Positions 28,401-41,981 of a DNA stretch of 64,000 bases are shown piece after piece (the stretch's first letter is position 1; every line of letters starts with the position of its first letter). The notes below the pieces were generated by a model, which saw nothing but the letters and a program-made list of their open reading frames with translations, was not told the DNA's origin and made no database searches. The stretch spans positions 2,089,441 through 2,153,440 of the forward strand of contig NC_031473.1 in the NCBI RefSeq assembly GCF_000006565.2. Direction: 5' to 3'. Both the position numbers and the translations under genes were made by a program. This stretch comes from Toxoplasma gondii ME49 (taxonomy: Eukaryota; Apicomplexa; Conoidasida; Eucoccidiorida; Sarcocystidae).

Positions 28401-31400
28401 CAGAGTTGTTACCATGAGGTGGAAAGTTCGTCCCGCCTGACTGCCCAGACTAACCGTGTGCGGGACGCCGCCGGAGAGGACGGCGTTTACACTGGAGATA
28501 AGGATTCACGAGTCACACCGATGGAAGTTGACCACGTTGTCGGATTGTGTGAGCGAAGTGAACAAGACAAATGCGGAAGCCATGCTGGCCAGAATGAAGA
28601 AAAAAACGTCATCTCAGCGTTCCGAGCAGCCGCAGCTGTACATGATCAGGATACTGAAGCGATGCAGAAGAAGGCAGAAACCTTTCTCCTTACTGCCTTG
28701 TCACCAGACACGTAAGCGCCGAACCTCAGGTGTGCTCCAGTACCCACTGTCACCTGACATTGTCGTCTGCTGGGAGTGGACGTGATTCTAAAACTTCGTA
28801 CTTGGAAGACGTTCATATAGAGGAAGACAACCGACAGAAACGAGTCACTTGCTTTCTCTGTTGCTTTGCCTCTCTTGTTTTTTGCGGCAACTTGACGTGC
28901 ACATATTGAAAGGCCCAGGCCCTGTGCGTCGGGAGAGCATCGTCAAACACGTCCTCGAGTACCGCCTGGAATGTCACTCAAATGACTCGGAAAGACGAAG
29001 CTGTGGTTCAAAGAGATTGCCGGTAGACGCCGAGAGGGATCGCTCTTTGACTCCAGGCACCACGAGTCGTTCGCTGCTGACTGAACTGGCTTCACACACA
29101 TACTGTGGGGATTGTTTACGGTCGTGTGACTGTTTTCAGGCTCGCGACGATGCCTTTCAATTTCCTAGAACCCTTTTTGGTTCCGGATGGGCCTAGCGGA
29201 TCGACCCTGTCCGCGTCGAGCACACGCTCCCCAATGCAGCTTCCCTCGGTTGACGGTCTTCGTTCTTTCATGTCTGCCGTTGGGGGGCTCAGTTCAACTT
29301 GCCTGTCTTTCATCGCGTCTCTACGGTCCAAGCATCCGGTTCAGCACCTCACTGCTCGACTTGCGTTTTCCCTCTTCTTCTTCCTTCACGGTCTTCAGGA
29401 GGTTGCCTTAACGACTGTTTTGCTGCGTGTCACGGGATCGTCTCCTCTTAAGCGATTGACGCCTTGTCCTGTCTCCACCGCACACACTGAAGGGACCCCT
29501 TGTGACCGTGACGAGGATGAGGCTGGCGAGAAGCGAACTGTTTCTAAGCTGACTGCGGGGAATACGTCTAGGGAACAATGGAGCGGCGCTGTGACTCCGT
29601 CGGCGCTCGGCGTTAAGCCTGTGGCGATGACGCATCGATGCTGCGCAACGATTGACTTTAGCGAACCATCCTTACAGGTGGCAAATGTCCGTTCCGACAC
29701 ACCGTTTCCAATTCTGGTTCAGTGCGGATCAGATGCGATTTATGGTCCTAGCGTCCATGATGTTGTTTCTGGTGTAACCACCGCTTCTAATTCTGATGGC
29801 CTCAATGGCGGGCTACAGGGGACGCAGGAGTCTTCAGGTGTTCGTGTGCTGCAGCAGGCATTGTGGCTGGTGCACCAAGAGAGAGCAGCCGCATATAATG
29901 GAGCCTTGGATCAGTCTATCGGCGAACTGGTGTGTGCTGACCTGGGAAGTAGAGACAGAGCTGTGCGCAATCGGCACATCTCCGGCGTATCCCGTGTGTA
30001 TACCTACGTGGGCACACGACATCGAGACGGCTCTACAGCAGCGCAGCGGCGCTGTCTCCTGAAGGCGCTAAGACAGATTGCAGATCACCAGATATCTCTG
30101 CGGCATCGGGCACAAGAGGGAAACCCAGGCACAACGAGGGCAGAGGTGCTCTCTAAATTAGCTGACCTTGTCGAGGACCGATCCGCGGTGCCCGGCGGGA
30201 CTCCCGCGACCATTGCTGGAAGGCGGGCACTGCTAAAAGCTGCGCGACAACGTGCGATTCTAGAGGAAGTCGAAGAGCTTTTCCCGTCAGGGGAGCATGA
30301 CGAACTCACAGACGCACTAAATGAGGGCTCTAGCGAAGAAGTGAAGGAGGCAGAGAGCGAAGGCGGGACGCAGTACATGCAATGGTGCGACACGAGAGAG
30401 GCTCTGGAGACGAGCGATGAAGATCAGGGAGCTGAGCAGGAGGACAACAGCAAGCGTTTTGACGCTAGAGCCGCTGAGCTATGGCAGCACCTGATGGAAG
30501 TCGAGGGAGAGCGGATTAGCCTTGTGGCCGAGGAGGGCTCGGGCCGCTCAGGATTAGGCGGTGGACACGACACACTCAAGGGAAGTGACGGTGCAAATCA
30601 CGACCAAAGACTGCATTCAGGGCGGACAGCAATGATCGGAGCTCTGTGTTTCTCGATGCTTAGTCAACGTCCGACCACGTGTGCACCGAACACACCTTCC
30701 CCAGTTCTTTTTACGCTAAATTCACAAACCGGGGAACCCTTGCAAGGTGTCCACATTCCTGCGGAACTGGACGTGGAATCTGGGCCGTCCCTGCTCGCCC
30801 TCATTCTCCAGGTCGCCTCGCTGCTTCTACCATCTTCTCCGTGTGAGCTCGAGCGCGAAGAACGGAAACTGCAGGAACTTCTTCATGACGACCTTTTGGA
30901 GGAACATGGTGAGTTTGACAAGGACCTCGCCGCGGAGGAACAAAAAATGCAAGAGAACAAGGATTCGGCGCAGCAGGCAGCGGCTCCCAAAGGGGATGCA
31001 GAAGGCGACAGCAGTCAAGGATCTGAGGCAACCCTCACCCCGGAAGCTGCCGAGAGACAGCTGGCGCTGGAGCGGCGCCAACGGGAACGCGAACGGGCGC
31101 GAAAAGTGCGTTTTTCACAGCTTATTTCGGGTGGCTGTTCATGGGGCGCGAAGAAAGGCCTTCTAGGCGAAGCGTCGGCGGCATGCTCATTCTACGCGTC
31201 TGGGAATCCCAGTCTCCTTCGTGCTCTGTGGCCAGCTATAGAGAGGCTGGACTCTATTGCGCGGGTTTTCCTCCATGCCGTCGAAGAACACCCTGCTCTT
31301 GAATCTGTCCTGGCACTGGTTGAAAAGATCGCGAACCTCTCACTTCTGCGAACGCCTCCTGCTGTAGCTGTAAGCATGCTCGAGGGCCTCCTGGATCGAG

Positions 31401-34400
31401 CGGAGACCTGGAGACAGTCAATTGATCCTTACCACATAGCCATGCTGATTGAGCAAAAATGTGCGGATTGGAAGCTGCAAGGCATTCCGGAGACTGAAAC
31501 AGAAGTGAGAGAGGGACCAGCAAAAGAGGCGAGGAGCGACGGATCACTCGATGCGTCTGCGGGTGCAAGAGATCAAAGTGACTCGCAGCAGGCCGCGGCG
31601 TCTGGGAGAGCCGAAGTTCCCTCGAAACTCTTGGTGTCGCGATTGCTGTTCCGAAGATGGGAGGCAGCTGTGGCAGCAGTACAGAGACAAGTGGTGCTGC
31701 TGCGTCGGCGCCAACTGCAGGAGTGGCGTTTTTTGCGCGAGTTCCGGGAACAGAAGGAAAGCCACGTGGCAATTCAGTGGATGCCGTTTTTATGGTGTGC
31801 GGAAACAACACCCGGTGCTTCAGGACCGACGCCAAGCGAGTCGGAAGCCAGGGACGACGCTCATGCGGAGGATCCACAGGGTGGATCCCCAGCAACCCTT
31901 GCAGCACAAATTCTTCAACAAAATGCGGGTGCAGGCGCACTCCTTGAACTTCTTCTCCAGTTTCTTCGTTCTTCATCGCTCGGCCAATGGGAGACTCGCG
32001 TGAAAATGCTCGAGGTTTGCGGGGCCATGCGCAGGGAACTGTGCTTACTACCAAACAGCGATCTCCGGAAACATCGCCCTGGACGAATGTCTGCATCTGA
32101 AGGAGAGCTAGGCAGCAATGACGTTCGATCGCATTCCCACGGCTACTCAGAGAGGAGTGAAGCTGGCAGAACCGTAACAGAATGTGAAACCGACAAGTCT
32201 AAGGAGATGACTTCCGGGGCGCTTCTGCAGCATCTTGCACGGTTCACTGTAGCGTCAGGGTGGACAGCTGCAGTGGAGGGGGAACTCCGACGAGCGCGAA
32301 AAGAAATGGATCGAAGAGTCCACGAACTAGTCAAGCTCACGCGCTGGGATATCAACAACCGCGTGGCTATGAAGGAGTAAGCATGTGAAGATGTAATAGT
32401 TCAGCACGTTGTGAACCAAGAGGGGATGTTTATTTGGCAAGATGCTTACTGTGCTTTACTTCGATCATTCCCAGTTTCGCGGGCGATCTCGGCCTAGTGG
32501 ATGATGACAGAAGCTTGTGAACTGCAAGCATCGTATATACCGGTGCCCTATGCCCAGTCTCTCTCTTTTGATTAGAAGGCTCTTTTTCTGGAACCTAAAA
32601 CAGACATGGGTTTGCAGTTTCCAGCATATTTCTGTCTCAATGACTGCGCGTAGATAGACGGATTTCGTTCCAAGTCCACATAGGATTGCATGCTCGATCG
32701 TGAGAGAAAACCGTAGCCGACTACAAGGCAAGGGCTGATTAGGCTGGCGTCGTATGTGACAAGTGGTTCGACCACGTAGAGAGGCGTTGTCGTGTCGTTT
32801 CTTTGGCAGGTCGATTCACCGGACGCACTACGAACTTCGAAAGGCGATCAAAAAGTTTGAGGAAACGATTGTTCTGGCGGCGGGTCCAACAGTGTTGGCG
32901 ACGCCTGCCGCTGCAAACGTTCTCAACCGAATTGTGACGGCGGTTTTGAATCAACCGCTGCAGACTGTACTCACTCCTCGAAGCTACACCGATGAGGTGG
33001 AGTCGCCTGCAGAACTTTCTTCTCGTCTCGGGGCTGCACTCGCGGACGTGGTTCGCGCCGCGCCGCTGTTCTCTGACACATTCCAGACCGATGCGTTCAC
33101 ACAGAGCGGTCCCGATCCGGCCGTTCCCACGTCACAATCTTTCAAGTGCCCATCGCTTTCATTGGACCCTTTCATCGGTCATCTGTTCGGCGGCGCGATG
33201 CCGCTAGATACGACGATGACGGATCTCGCGGGCGAGTTTTCAGCTATGTCATCCGACTTTTCTCGAGCTCGAGACAGCGTTAAAGCTGCTGATGCAGGTG
33301 CAGATCCATCCATGAATCAGAGTGAAGAAGGAGCTGCACGCGCCGGGGAGCCATCCATTAGTCGACAGCAACTGCAGCGAATGTACTTGACGTTCAAACA
33401 GTCTCTACAGTCTACGTTGAAGGTGCCTGTGTTGAGAACGGCGGCAAGTTCGTCGCTTGTCGTACTCGCTCTCTCCGACGAGACAGGGCTTCCATCAGCG
33501 TTTCCACATCCGCTAACGAGCGGCTGCTTCCTAGAAGCTCTAGATCCGACCTCTCGTGCTGGCTCTCGTCTCACCTCATCCAAGCCGCCGAGTGATGCCA
33601 GTCCGCCTTCCTCACTCGGCGGAGGCAGTGCGCAGGAGCATCGAAACTTTTCTGTGACTTTGCTTCCTAGTCTCCTGGTCCCGATCTGGAAGTCGGCTTC
33701 CAGGCACTGGTATCCGCAGTTACAGCTCTTCTGGCAACTCCTGCAGTCGAGTCCTCACCGGGATGTGGTGCAGGACCGGTCGCTTCTCCTAGGTCTGTTG
33801 GCCTCACTGCTGCTTCAACAAACGCAACAGCGGCGCCGTTGCTGGACAGCCACAGCGGATCTGCAGCGGGCGATCGACTGCCTCGAGGTCAGCTGTACAG
33901 GCCCGTCAGTGGCCCTCACCGTAGAGGCCTTCGAACGCCTTCTCGAAGCAGTGGAACGCACCAGAGAGGCGCTAGAACAGTGCAGACTGATTCTTTTTTC
34001 TCCCGAGGAGGCGGGGCGCTACTGGGACTGTGCTCCGACTTCCAGAACAGGGGACAGCGAGAATCGAGGAGAGACAGGAGGCGGGGCGACGGAACAAGCG
34101 ACTCAAGCGCATGCTCTGAGGAGGAAGAACAAAGGATCCATAGCCTCGAACGATCATCACGGACGACAACAGTGGGAAGCGGTGGATGAGAATGCCATCG
34201 CGACAGTTGATGGACCGACAGAGAGGGTAGAGTGGGAGGCGGAGCACCGCCGAATTCAGGAGGCGCATGCTCTTCTCCAGGATTGTGCGGACTCAGTAAG
34301 GCACACACAGCAACTCCTCTTGCAGTCACCTGAATGGAGGATAGCTCGATACATGGCTGGGAGAAGTACTGGCAATGACTCGCTTCGGTCCTGCTACGCA

Positions 34401-37400
34401 GCCTCTCTGGAGCCGTCTGAGAGCTTGCACGGAGCTGTGCGTGTCCGCGTGTCTGTGTTGCGAGAGTTGCGCCAACGTTGCGTTGCCACGGAGCAGCGCC
34501 TCCTTCATGACGCAGCCAACACCGCTCTCGCGGCTGAACTGCCATCTGTCGCTTTGAGCAGCCTGGTTGATTGTCTCAAACAACAACGAGCCTGGATTGA
34601 AGCTCCGCTCCTCGCGTACGACACCCACGCAGAGGCCTGCGTTCCCTACGAGCTCGATGCATGCAGTGCTCTGATGGAGCGCCTCGAGGGAGTTCTGGGA
34701 GCTGCGAATTCCAGAGACTGTGCCACTGTGGACACATCCCTGTTTGGAAGCGCGTCGGTGTCGGCCGGTGCCTCGGCGGACTCGTCGGAATCCGGTGATG
34801 CATCGTCCCAGACTCATCCTGTCCTTGAGCGTTTCCCCGTGCCTTCTTTAGAGGAAGCCTTTCCTTTCGAAGAACTCGCTTCCGCTCTACAGGCTTTCTC
34901 GCTCGATCTGCCCCCCGTATCGTCGCTCGGAGCCCTCTGCACAGCGTCGGGAGGCGGTGCAGACAAAGACCGCGTGGCAGCCATGAAAATGGCGCGCCAA
35001 GCTGTCTTGAGGGGAATCGCTGTCGTCCTGGTCGCCTTTGATTGCTTGGAGGGGACGAGCCGCATCGGCCTCGCTGCGGCGCAACAAATACAGCTTCTCA
35101 TGGAGCACGGCTTAGGAAATGCTGAGGTCAAGGGCGAGGCAGAAAACGCGACAAATGGACAGGGGGACGAATGGGTTGCGGGCACAGGCCTCGGCAACGG
35201 CACAGGCGAGAAGGATGTGACCGATCAACTGGAAGACGAGTGGCAGTTCGACGGCGAGAGGGGCCAGGGTGACGAACAGCCTGACTCCAATGAGCAAGGC
35301 GACAAACAAGACAAGGCAAGTTCGCACATGACAACAAACGCGCTCGGTTCCTTTTGTTCTTCATCATGATTGCTGATGCCTCGCTTTTAGGACATGTTAC
35401 GTGCTGATGGAAAGAGGGGTTGTTTCTGGAAGATGCGGCTCGTCTTTGTCACGCTATGTGCACGCAGCATGGACGATTCGCCTTTTGGGTTGCTCTGGTT
35501 TTTTCGCAGGATGACGCCATGGAAGTCTCTTTCGACTTTGACGGAGCGGCGACTGCGAAACCTCGCGAAGATGACAAACGCGATGGCAAGCAGAAGGGCG
35601 AAGAGGAGCAGGAAGATGCTGAAATGAAGGAAGGAAGCGTGGATTTAGATGAAGGAGGCCAGCTCGAGAACAAGCGGTGGGAAGGGAAAGGCAGTGACGA
35701 GGATGATAATGACGATGAGTCAACAAGCAACGAGCGCAAGAAGAAAAAGAGTGAACAAATTGAGGCAGAAGGCGGGGAAAATCAGGGAGAAACTGAACTT
35801 CAAGCGGCAGACGCGACACCAGATGGACTGCAAAAGAAAGGTCCCGAGAATAAGGAAGATGGCAAGAAAGACGATCCGCTGGACGAGGGAGCAGACGAGC
35901 AGGTGCGTTGACTCTTCCGTACTACGCGTTTGCTTGCGCGTCAAAGGGGGGACATATATTTTTTTTGTACGTTGAGAGTAGCTGAACCGTTCCTAACGCC
36001 ATTCTCTCAGTTATGTTATGATGACATGTGCCTGAATGTAGAGTTTTAACGCAGCTGGACGGTGCATCCAGGGCTCTTTTGTTTGCCCAGCTTCGACAGT
36101 GTTTGGTTCAATCACGGACCCGGGCGTTATTCTCCACGTATGCATTGCTTGCTTGCTTCCTCAGGAGGCACCTTCGAGCGGCGCAGACCAAACAGAGGAA
36201 GGAGAAGAGGAGAAGCAAGATTTCAAGGTCAAGATCGAAAGCGGCAAGGATGACAAGGAGGATGAGGAGGCTAGTGACCAGGAGGGAGTTAACGAGGCCG
36301 AGCACCCTCAGAAATCCGAAGAGCAGGGTACAGGTGAAGAGAAGGTCATTGAGGAAGATGGTCTGGACGAGAAGGCAGACGACGCAGAGAGCGGCGACGA
36401 CGACACATCGGAACAACAAACGGAAAAGAACCACCGCGGGGGAGAGGCCCAAGGCGACGCTGATCAGACGGAAGACCTAGATGTCGATGCGGACCTGATT
36501 TGCGACGAGGGAGAGGAGTCCGGTGGTGAAGGAGCCGAGCCTGAGGACTGCGAAGATGCTGACGATGCCGAGGGTGGAGAGTCTCAGGCGCAGACGAGCA
36601 AAAACGACCAAGAACAGCCGAGCCATGACGAGCCGGAGGCCGAATCAGGCGATGCAGGAAACGAAGAGACAGAAGAGCATGTATCAGATGCAGGAGAGGA
36701 AGAACGCGCGGATAAGCAAGATCCCCATCACCAGGGTAAGTGTGAAATTGACGGTTGGTACGGAAAACGCGTCTGTGGAAACGCGCCGCTCGCAGTTGAA
36801 TCAGATGACGAGTCATTACGACACGATTGCTCGCAGAGTTCGTGTGACAGATACCTGTGAAAGAATCTCTCCGCTTGTGATCTAACGGGAGATCCAAATG
36901 CAAGTCCACGCTGTTATCACCATGCATGCGCCGTGAGTGAGAACGTGATTCAAGTCGCCTGCCGAGGAGGAACACAAGAGGCCGCTGAGTGTTTCTGTGT
37001 TCTCGGAAGAAGATATGTCTTCTCTGAGGAGATGGGAACATACTTATGACGGATGCTCGCACTCGAGAGGGAGGAAGGACAGCAGGACCTGTCTTTTCCT
37101 GTTGCTGAGGCCAGGAGCGACTGTGGCAGTAATCCGTTCTCCCGGATTCCGGTATCTCTGTGACAGCGGCAGGGGAGCGAAGTTGGCATGAACAGGGATG
37201 AGACTGCGATTCCGGCGTGAATTGTACGAGTGTTGAGTCGAGTTGCGTTCAGCAGCTAATATGGCGTGACATCGGCGTACAAACATTTATGCGTGGCACG
37301 CTTTGCTATTTTCAGTGATACATCCGTGTAAACGTGGCCGGTTGGAATTCAGATTTAGTACAGGTTTTGCGAATAGTGGAGCTTGTGGAAGATTGGGCGC

Positions 37401-40400
37401 CGTGGACATCATCTCCGGAAGCCTTTTTGCATGCAGCTAGTCCTATGCACAACGGGGACGTCTGCATGCTTTGGGATAGCTGAACGGCGCACCTTCTACT
37501 GCATCGGACATAAAAGGAAAGGGCCCACGAGTCTGCCCATATACCAATGTGAATATAGAAGTGAATATGCGTACCTAAGTAATATACATCTATTGTTTTT
37601 ATTTTCCACCTCCGGGGTGAATAATATGCATCAGAGCGTTATGATTACGTTCATTCACGTTCCGGCATGTGTCTTTCAAAATGCTGAGGGGAAGAATGGT
37701 TATAGTGGAGCTGTGTCAGACGCGGAGTCGTTGCGCCCAGAATATTACAGATCTCTGGTTTTGAGCGGTTCTTGGAGTCTCCACATTTGATAAAGGTAAA
37801 TGTGCACGGTACCATTTGCTTTATGCAGGTCACCTGGCACCTGAGGGTCTCCAGACTGATGAGGAGCCTGAAAGAGAAGCCGAGCAGTCAAAACCCACAC
37901 CGCGACCGACGCAGGAGGCAGCATTCGGAGTCGAGGGGCAGGATAGGTGAGACGTTGCTCTGACAGTCACCTGCTGACAAGGCTTTTGATTTTCGAACTC
38001 ACTCTGAGCTTACGAGCAGAAGCTGCTGTGTATGTGTGTGCAACTCGATATACCTGGTGCCTACTTGGGAGTCCACAGACACTGTCACTTTTGGTGCCGG
38101 GCTTTATTCGCTTCATGCCACGATGGTTCGAGACACGCGTCGAGACGTCAAAGAGAGAGGCTGTTGCACGGCTGATACGGCCGTCGTTTCTTGTCAACTG
38201 TGCTGTGATTTCTGCACCACAGCGCTGTGCACCAGTCTAAGGCTTCCGAGGTGCCGGCGTCCCAGTGCGCGGATGCAGCCTCGACTTCCGCTGCTGGAGC
38301 CGAGAAGGACACAGACACTTTGCAGACAGCGAGCACTTCCAAGAAGGCCGACACATCGCAGTCGCCGTCTCTCGAGCATCCGTCGTTGCCAGCAAATCCG
38401 TTAGAAGGCGGCAGCAAGGCAATCCATAGGTGGCTTGAGCGAGTGAGACTCGCCGAGCAACAAGACACCACAGGCGAGGATCCCGGCTTAGAAGAGGGTG
38501 ATAACGAAGATGCCATGAAGGCGGGTCGTGAGGACGACGCGCAGGAACCAATACGAGCTGAGAAGGGTGCACTCTGTGAAAAGGATGACGAAGGCGACAT
38601 GGAGGGCTTGGCCGAAAGTACCAACTTGCAGGAGAGCGTCTCGAAGCAAAGCCGCAGGTAGGGCCGCCGAGGAGAGCCTTTGGAATCGAGAGTCGCCTTC
38701 TGCATTTGAGTTCATTTGTCGGGCACCTAGTGGTGCTTTGCCTGCTGTGGTGCGGCGATGGCATAACGCTCCTTGCCACTGTTCTTCTGTTTGTCCTCAG
38801 GGAGCAACAGAATGGAGACGTCGGGGAGGACCAGGCTGATGAAGGTGTTGGGGACGACTCCTTGACACAAAGTACGTATAAAAACATACTTCGCGTGACG
38901 GAACAAGAGCTTCTACATCGCACAACGGCATGTTGTTCTTGTTTTGGGTTTCCTCCTTGTAGTGTCAGAGGCCGCAGTGTATGTGAATACATGCAGAAAA
39001 CCGAAAGATCTCAAAAGACGTACATTTGGTCTCACAGGGTGCATGAAACCAACTGCATCACTTTGACATGCCCGGCTCCTGACTTGTATTTAATGGCTGT
39101 GTCATCCGCTGGAGACGTCGCCTGGTATCTCCCCCTACGTCGACACAAGGGCGAGGCGTTGGCGGGCAGGAACGCCTCGGTGAAGAGTCTTTTTATGAGT
39201 TGCTGGGCATTCGATCTAGTTTTGATTTTCTGCGGATACATGGAAGGAGTGTTTATCAACTGTAGCACTTGTGCTTGCTCTTTGCCATCTCGCACTGACA
39301 CTGCACCTGCCTTTCTGCTGTTTCAGAACCGGCAGCACCAGGCGACACCGAGCCCTCGGCTACGCGGAAGGCACCTGGCACCGTCCCACCGGGTTCAGAG
39401 CATCCCGAGAACGAAGACGGACCTAAAAGGGAACATAAAGATGATTCAGTTAAAGACAACAGACAAGAGGAGCGCCAGGACGATCTATCCTCTCAACCGA
39501 TTCTTGAGGAGCTTAGGCCGAGGAGCGACGGGGATGGCGAACCTCCGGTGGCTCAGTCGCAGCCAGTTCAAGAAAGCCACGAGCAGGTCGAGGGGGATGC
39601 TGCTGGAGACGAACAGGAAGAGGAAGAAATTATGGACGAGGAAAGCGGTGATGCAGATGAAAAGGAACTGAAGGATATCCGGAAGAAACTAACCGATGAA
39701 GAGGCACAGGGTAAGCGGTGGATAACTGTAGTTTTTGTTTTCTTTACGTTTATAATACTGGAAGCTTTCTATGACATGGAACAGATGTGAGTTGCAGGGA
39801 GAGGAGACACTGGCGACAATAGTGCATTACATCGCTGTGTTGATATTTATGGTCTGTCGTACAGAAGCTGCGTCGCATGTCACTCGCTGAAATGGATGGG
39901 AAGCACTACTAGAGGTCCATATTTGCCGCGGTGCGTTTCACGCTGTGTCTCGACGTTGCAAGAGTGCTGGAAACGCTCGTGGAAGCCAACGGTTTCTAAG
40001 GCGTGATGCACTCCTCTGTTCAATCCCTTTTTTCTGCTGTGCGTGCAGAGCTCTGGCAACTCCACAAGACAGCCACTGCCCCAGCAGCAGCCGCTCTCTG
40101 CGAGGCCCTCAGACTGGCTCTCGAACCGACACATGCGGGAGGCTGGGAAGGAGGGTATCGTTCAGGTGAGCATGCATGACATTTCGCTTAGTTGCACCTT
40201 CGGGACGTACACAGAATGTTGCATGCATTTATGACAGAAAAGGTGAAATGGTGTCTAAATGTCTTTGCTTCTCGTCGCATCGGAATAAATCCTGATGGAA
40301 GGTGCCGGAAAGTGGTTGATGCGTATTCTTTGCAATTTCAAGGTGCCATGACAGGTTTCGAACACAAGCCATGACCACAAGAATAAATCCGTCTTCGTCG

Positions 40401-41981
40401 GAACGATTCCCTCTTCCTCTTGAACTGCCAATTTGTGCCTCTATTTCGGCTGACTCAGAGAGCCCGAAACACCCCAGCGGGAAAGAGATACGTTGTTCGC
40501 GGTGGTGCTAGTGCCGCTTGATCGGGAGCGCGAAGGGATTTGATGGAACCGCTGTTCGCACCCGAAACGCCAGCGCGGACTCTCTCCAACCTTCAGTGGG
40601 TGTCAAACGGCGGCGGCGTGTCTTCACAGTTCGTATCAGGCACGTGGAAAAGGGCCGCAAGTGAAGGGTCAAGCTCCAGTCCGTCTTCGTGTTTTTCTGT
40701 GCTCAGGGAAAAAGCTGCATATGCGAAGGGTTCTCGCATTCATTGCCAGTGAATACCAGCAAGACAAGATTTGGCTACGACGCCGGAAGAAGACCAAACG
40801 CAACTACCGGATCGTCGTTGCGGGCGACAATTCGCGAAGCATGATGGAAGGACGCGTTGCACGAAAAGCACTTGAAGCTCTCGCGACACTGTGCAGTGCC
40901 TTCAGCCTTCTTCAGGTAAACTTGGAGCTTGAGAGCAGGTGGCGGGATGGACTGACACGCACCGACACGGATTATTGTGTTTAGTCTATTATTCGCTGGA
41001 AAGCGCGAACGATTCAGCGTTGTTCATACCGCTCTGCACCCGTGTAAACGACATCTTTCAACACATTCAGTACTTCCTTATCACACTTGTAAAGGACACA
41101 TATACCCTGAAGACGAAGGCATCGGTTCTTTCACTAATTCTGGATCAGGAGAAGGACTGATAGCTTCATTGACACCGTAGATACCTAGGAGTGCTTTGGT
41201 TTTACTTGTGTTCCCGTGCACACTTCAAGCTACACTGAAGCTGGCAAACGCCTGCATTTTTCTCTGTGCCCGCTTATATGATCCAAGGATTTCCCCCCAA
41301 TCAAAACCATATCAAAGGTATCCCATGGTTCAAATTCACTCTGCGCAAGTGGGTTGTTCTTATCCATGTGTTTAGGTCGGCCAGATCGGCGTGTGCGCTT
41401 TTGGCGGCAAAACGCCGGAGGTTGTTGTGCCTCTCTCAACTGAAGTGGGAGGTGCCGATGGCTCGCGGATCGCCCAAACTTTCACGTTTATGGAAGAAGC
41501 GAAAGACAGCCATGACCGAGCAGTGGTTGATGTTCTCAAGCTCGCTGTGAATTTGCTGGAAGGCGAGAACGGAGGAGACAGCGGTGACGGTTCTCTCAGC
41601 ATGATTTTGATTTTAACGGATGGCCGATTCAACAAAGCATATGCAGCGAAGTGGGTAAATATAGCTATCTCGAGAGGATACATCCCGCTGGTCTTGATCA
41701 TTGATAACCCAGCTGCCCCGCCGGCACCCGGCGACTTTACAGACAGCGGCATGAAATTTGAAGGGAGAGATGAATCGGCGCGAAGCAGACGAGGAGAGCG
41801 AAACACAAGCATCTACGACATGAAGCAAGTCATTCAGGAGGGGACTGACATTCGCGTCGTGCCTTGGCTAGAGGACTTCCCATTTCCATTTTACGCCGTT
41901 GTCCAGGATGTGCGACTTCTGCCGGCAGTGCTTGGTGACATCGTCCGGCAGTGGGTGGAGGCGACAGCTCGCCCTGGGTGA
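7427..41981 (+). CDS. MDN1: Midasin (Rea1/Mdn1), giant AAA ATPase for 60S ribosome maturation (19 exons, about 9030 aa)
   Basis: Exons: 7427-9797, 10349-13408, 13769-14128, 14364-14665, 15374-18987, 19196-19841, 20258-20873, 21235-28711, 29140-32376, 32810-35315, 35510-35902, 36165-36735, 37829-37946, 38223-38657, 38801-38871, 39327-39710, 40049-40165, 40707-40915, 41376-41981. All phases agree (27,093 nt); introns are GT-AG except one GC-AG. Six AAA modules have Walker A at residues 752 (GPSGSGKT), 1223 (GDTGCGKT), 1852 (GPTSAGKT), 2264 (GETGGGKT), 3144 (GPPGAGKT) and 3652 (GDSGSGKS). Intact Walker B motifs (DE) occur near 1541, 1919, 2621 and 3255; AAA1 and AAA6 are degenerate. A linker of about 4000 residues and an Asp/Glu-rich tail (about 8000-8720) lead to a MIDAS domain with DNSRSM at 8800, LTDGR, and the family's FPFPFYAVVQDV end. 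In yeast, Rea1 docks on pre-60S particles and its MIDAS pulls off Ytm1 and Rsa4. The start (ACCATGG) is the first in-frame Met, and no exon appears to be missing. Confidence 0.96.
35316..35509 (+). other. GC-AG intron of midasin
   Basis: This 194-bp intron starts AAG|GCAAGT and ends TTTTTTCGCAG|GA. The reading frame upstream runs into a stop at 35367, so an intron is required. Only this GC donor joins in phase 0 to the downstream exon and restores the conserved family segment around DAMEVSFDFDG. No GT donor nearby gives the same frame. Confidence 0.75.
36736..37828 (+). other. Longest midasin intron (1093 bp)
   Basis: A CAG G|GTAAGT donor and an ATGCAG|GT acceptor flank this intron inside the acidic tail region. 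I see no RNA gene, conserved ORF or mobile element in it; open frames are short and unbiased. Confidence 0.6.

Noticed and set aside
28849..29196. 115-codon plus-strand ORF in the intron before midasin exon 9
   Set aside because: It overlaps the intron and the start of the exon in a different frame. The acceptor at 29138-29139 joins in phase to the known exon, so this frame is not used.
31254..32096. 280-codon open frame antisense to midasin exon 9
   Set aside because: It lies wholly inside a certain exon on the other strand, has no domain, and owes its openness to the codon bias of the sense gene.
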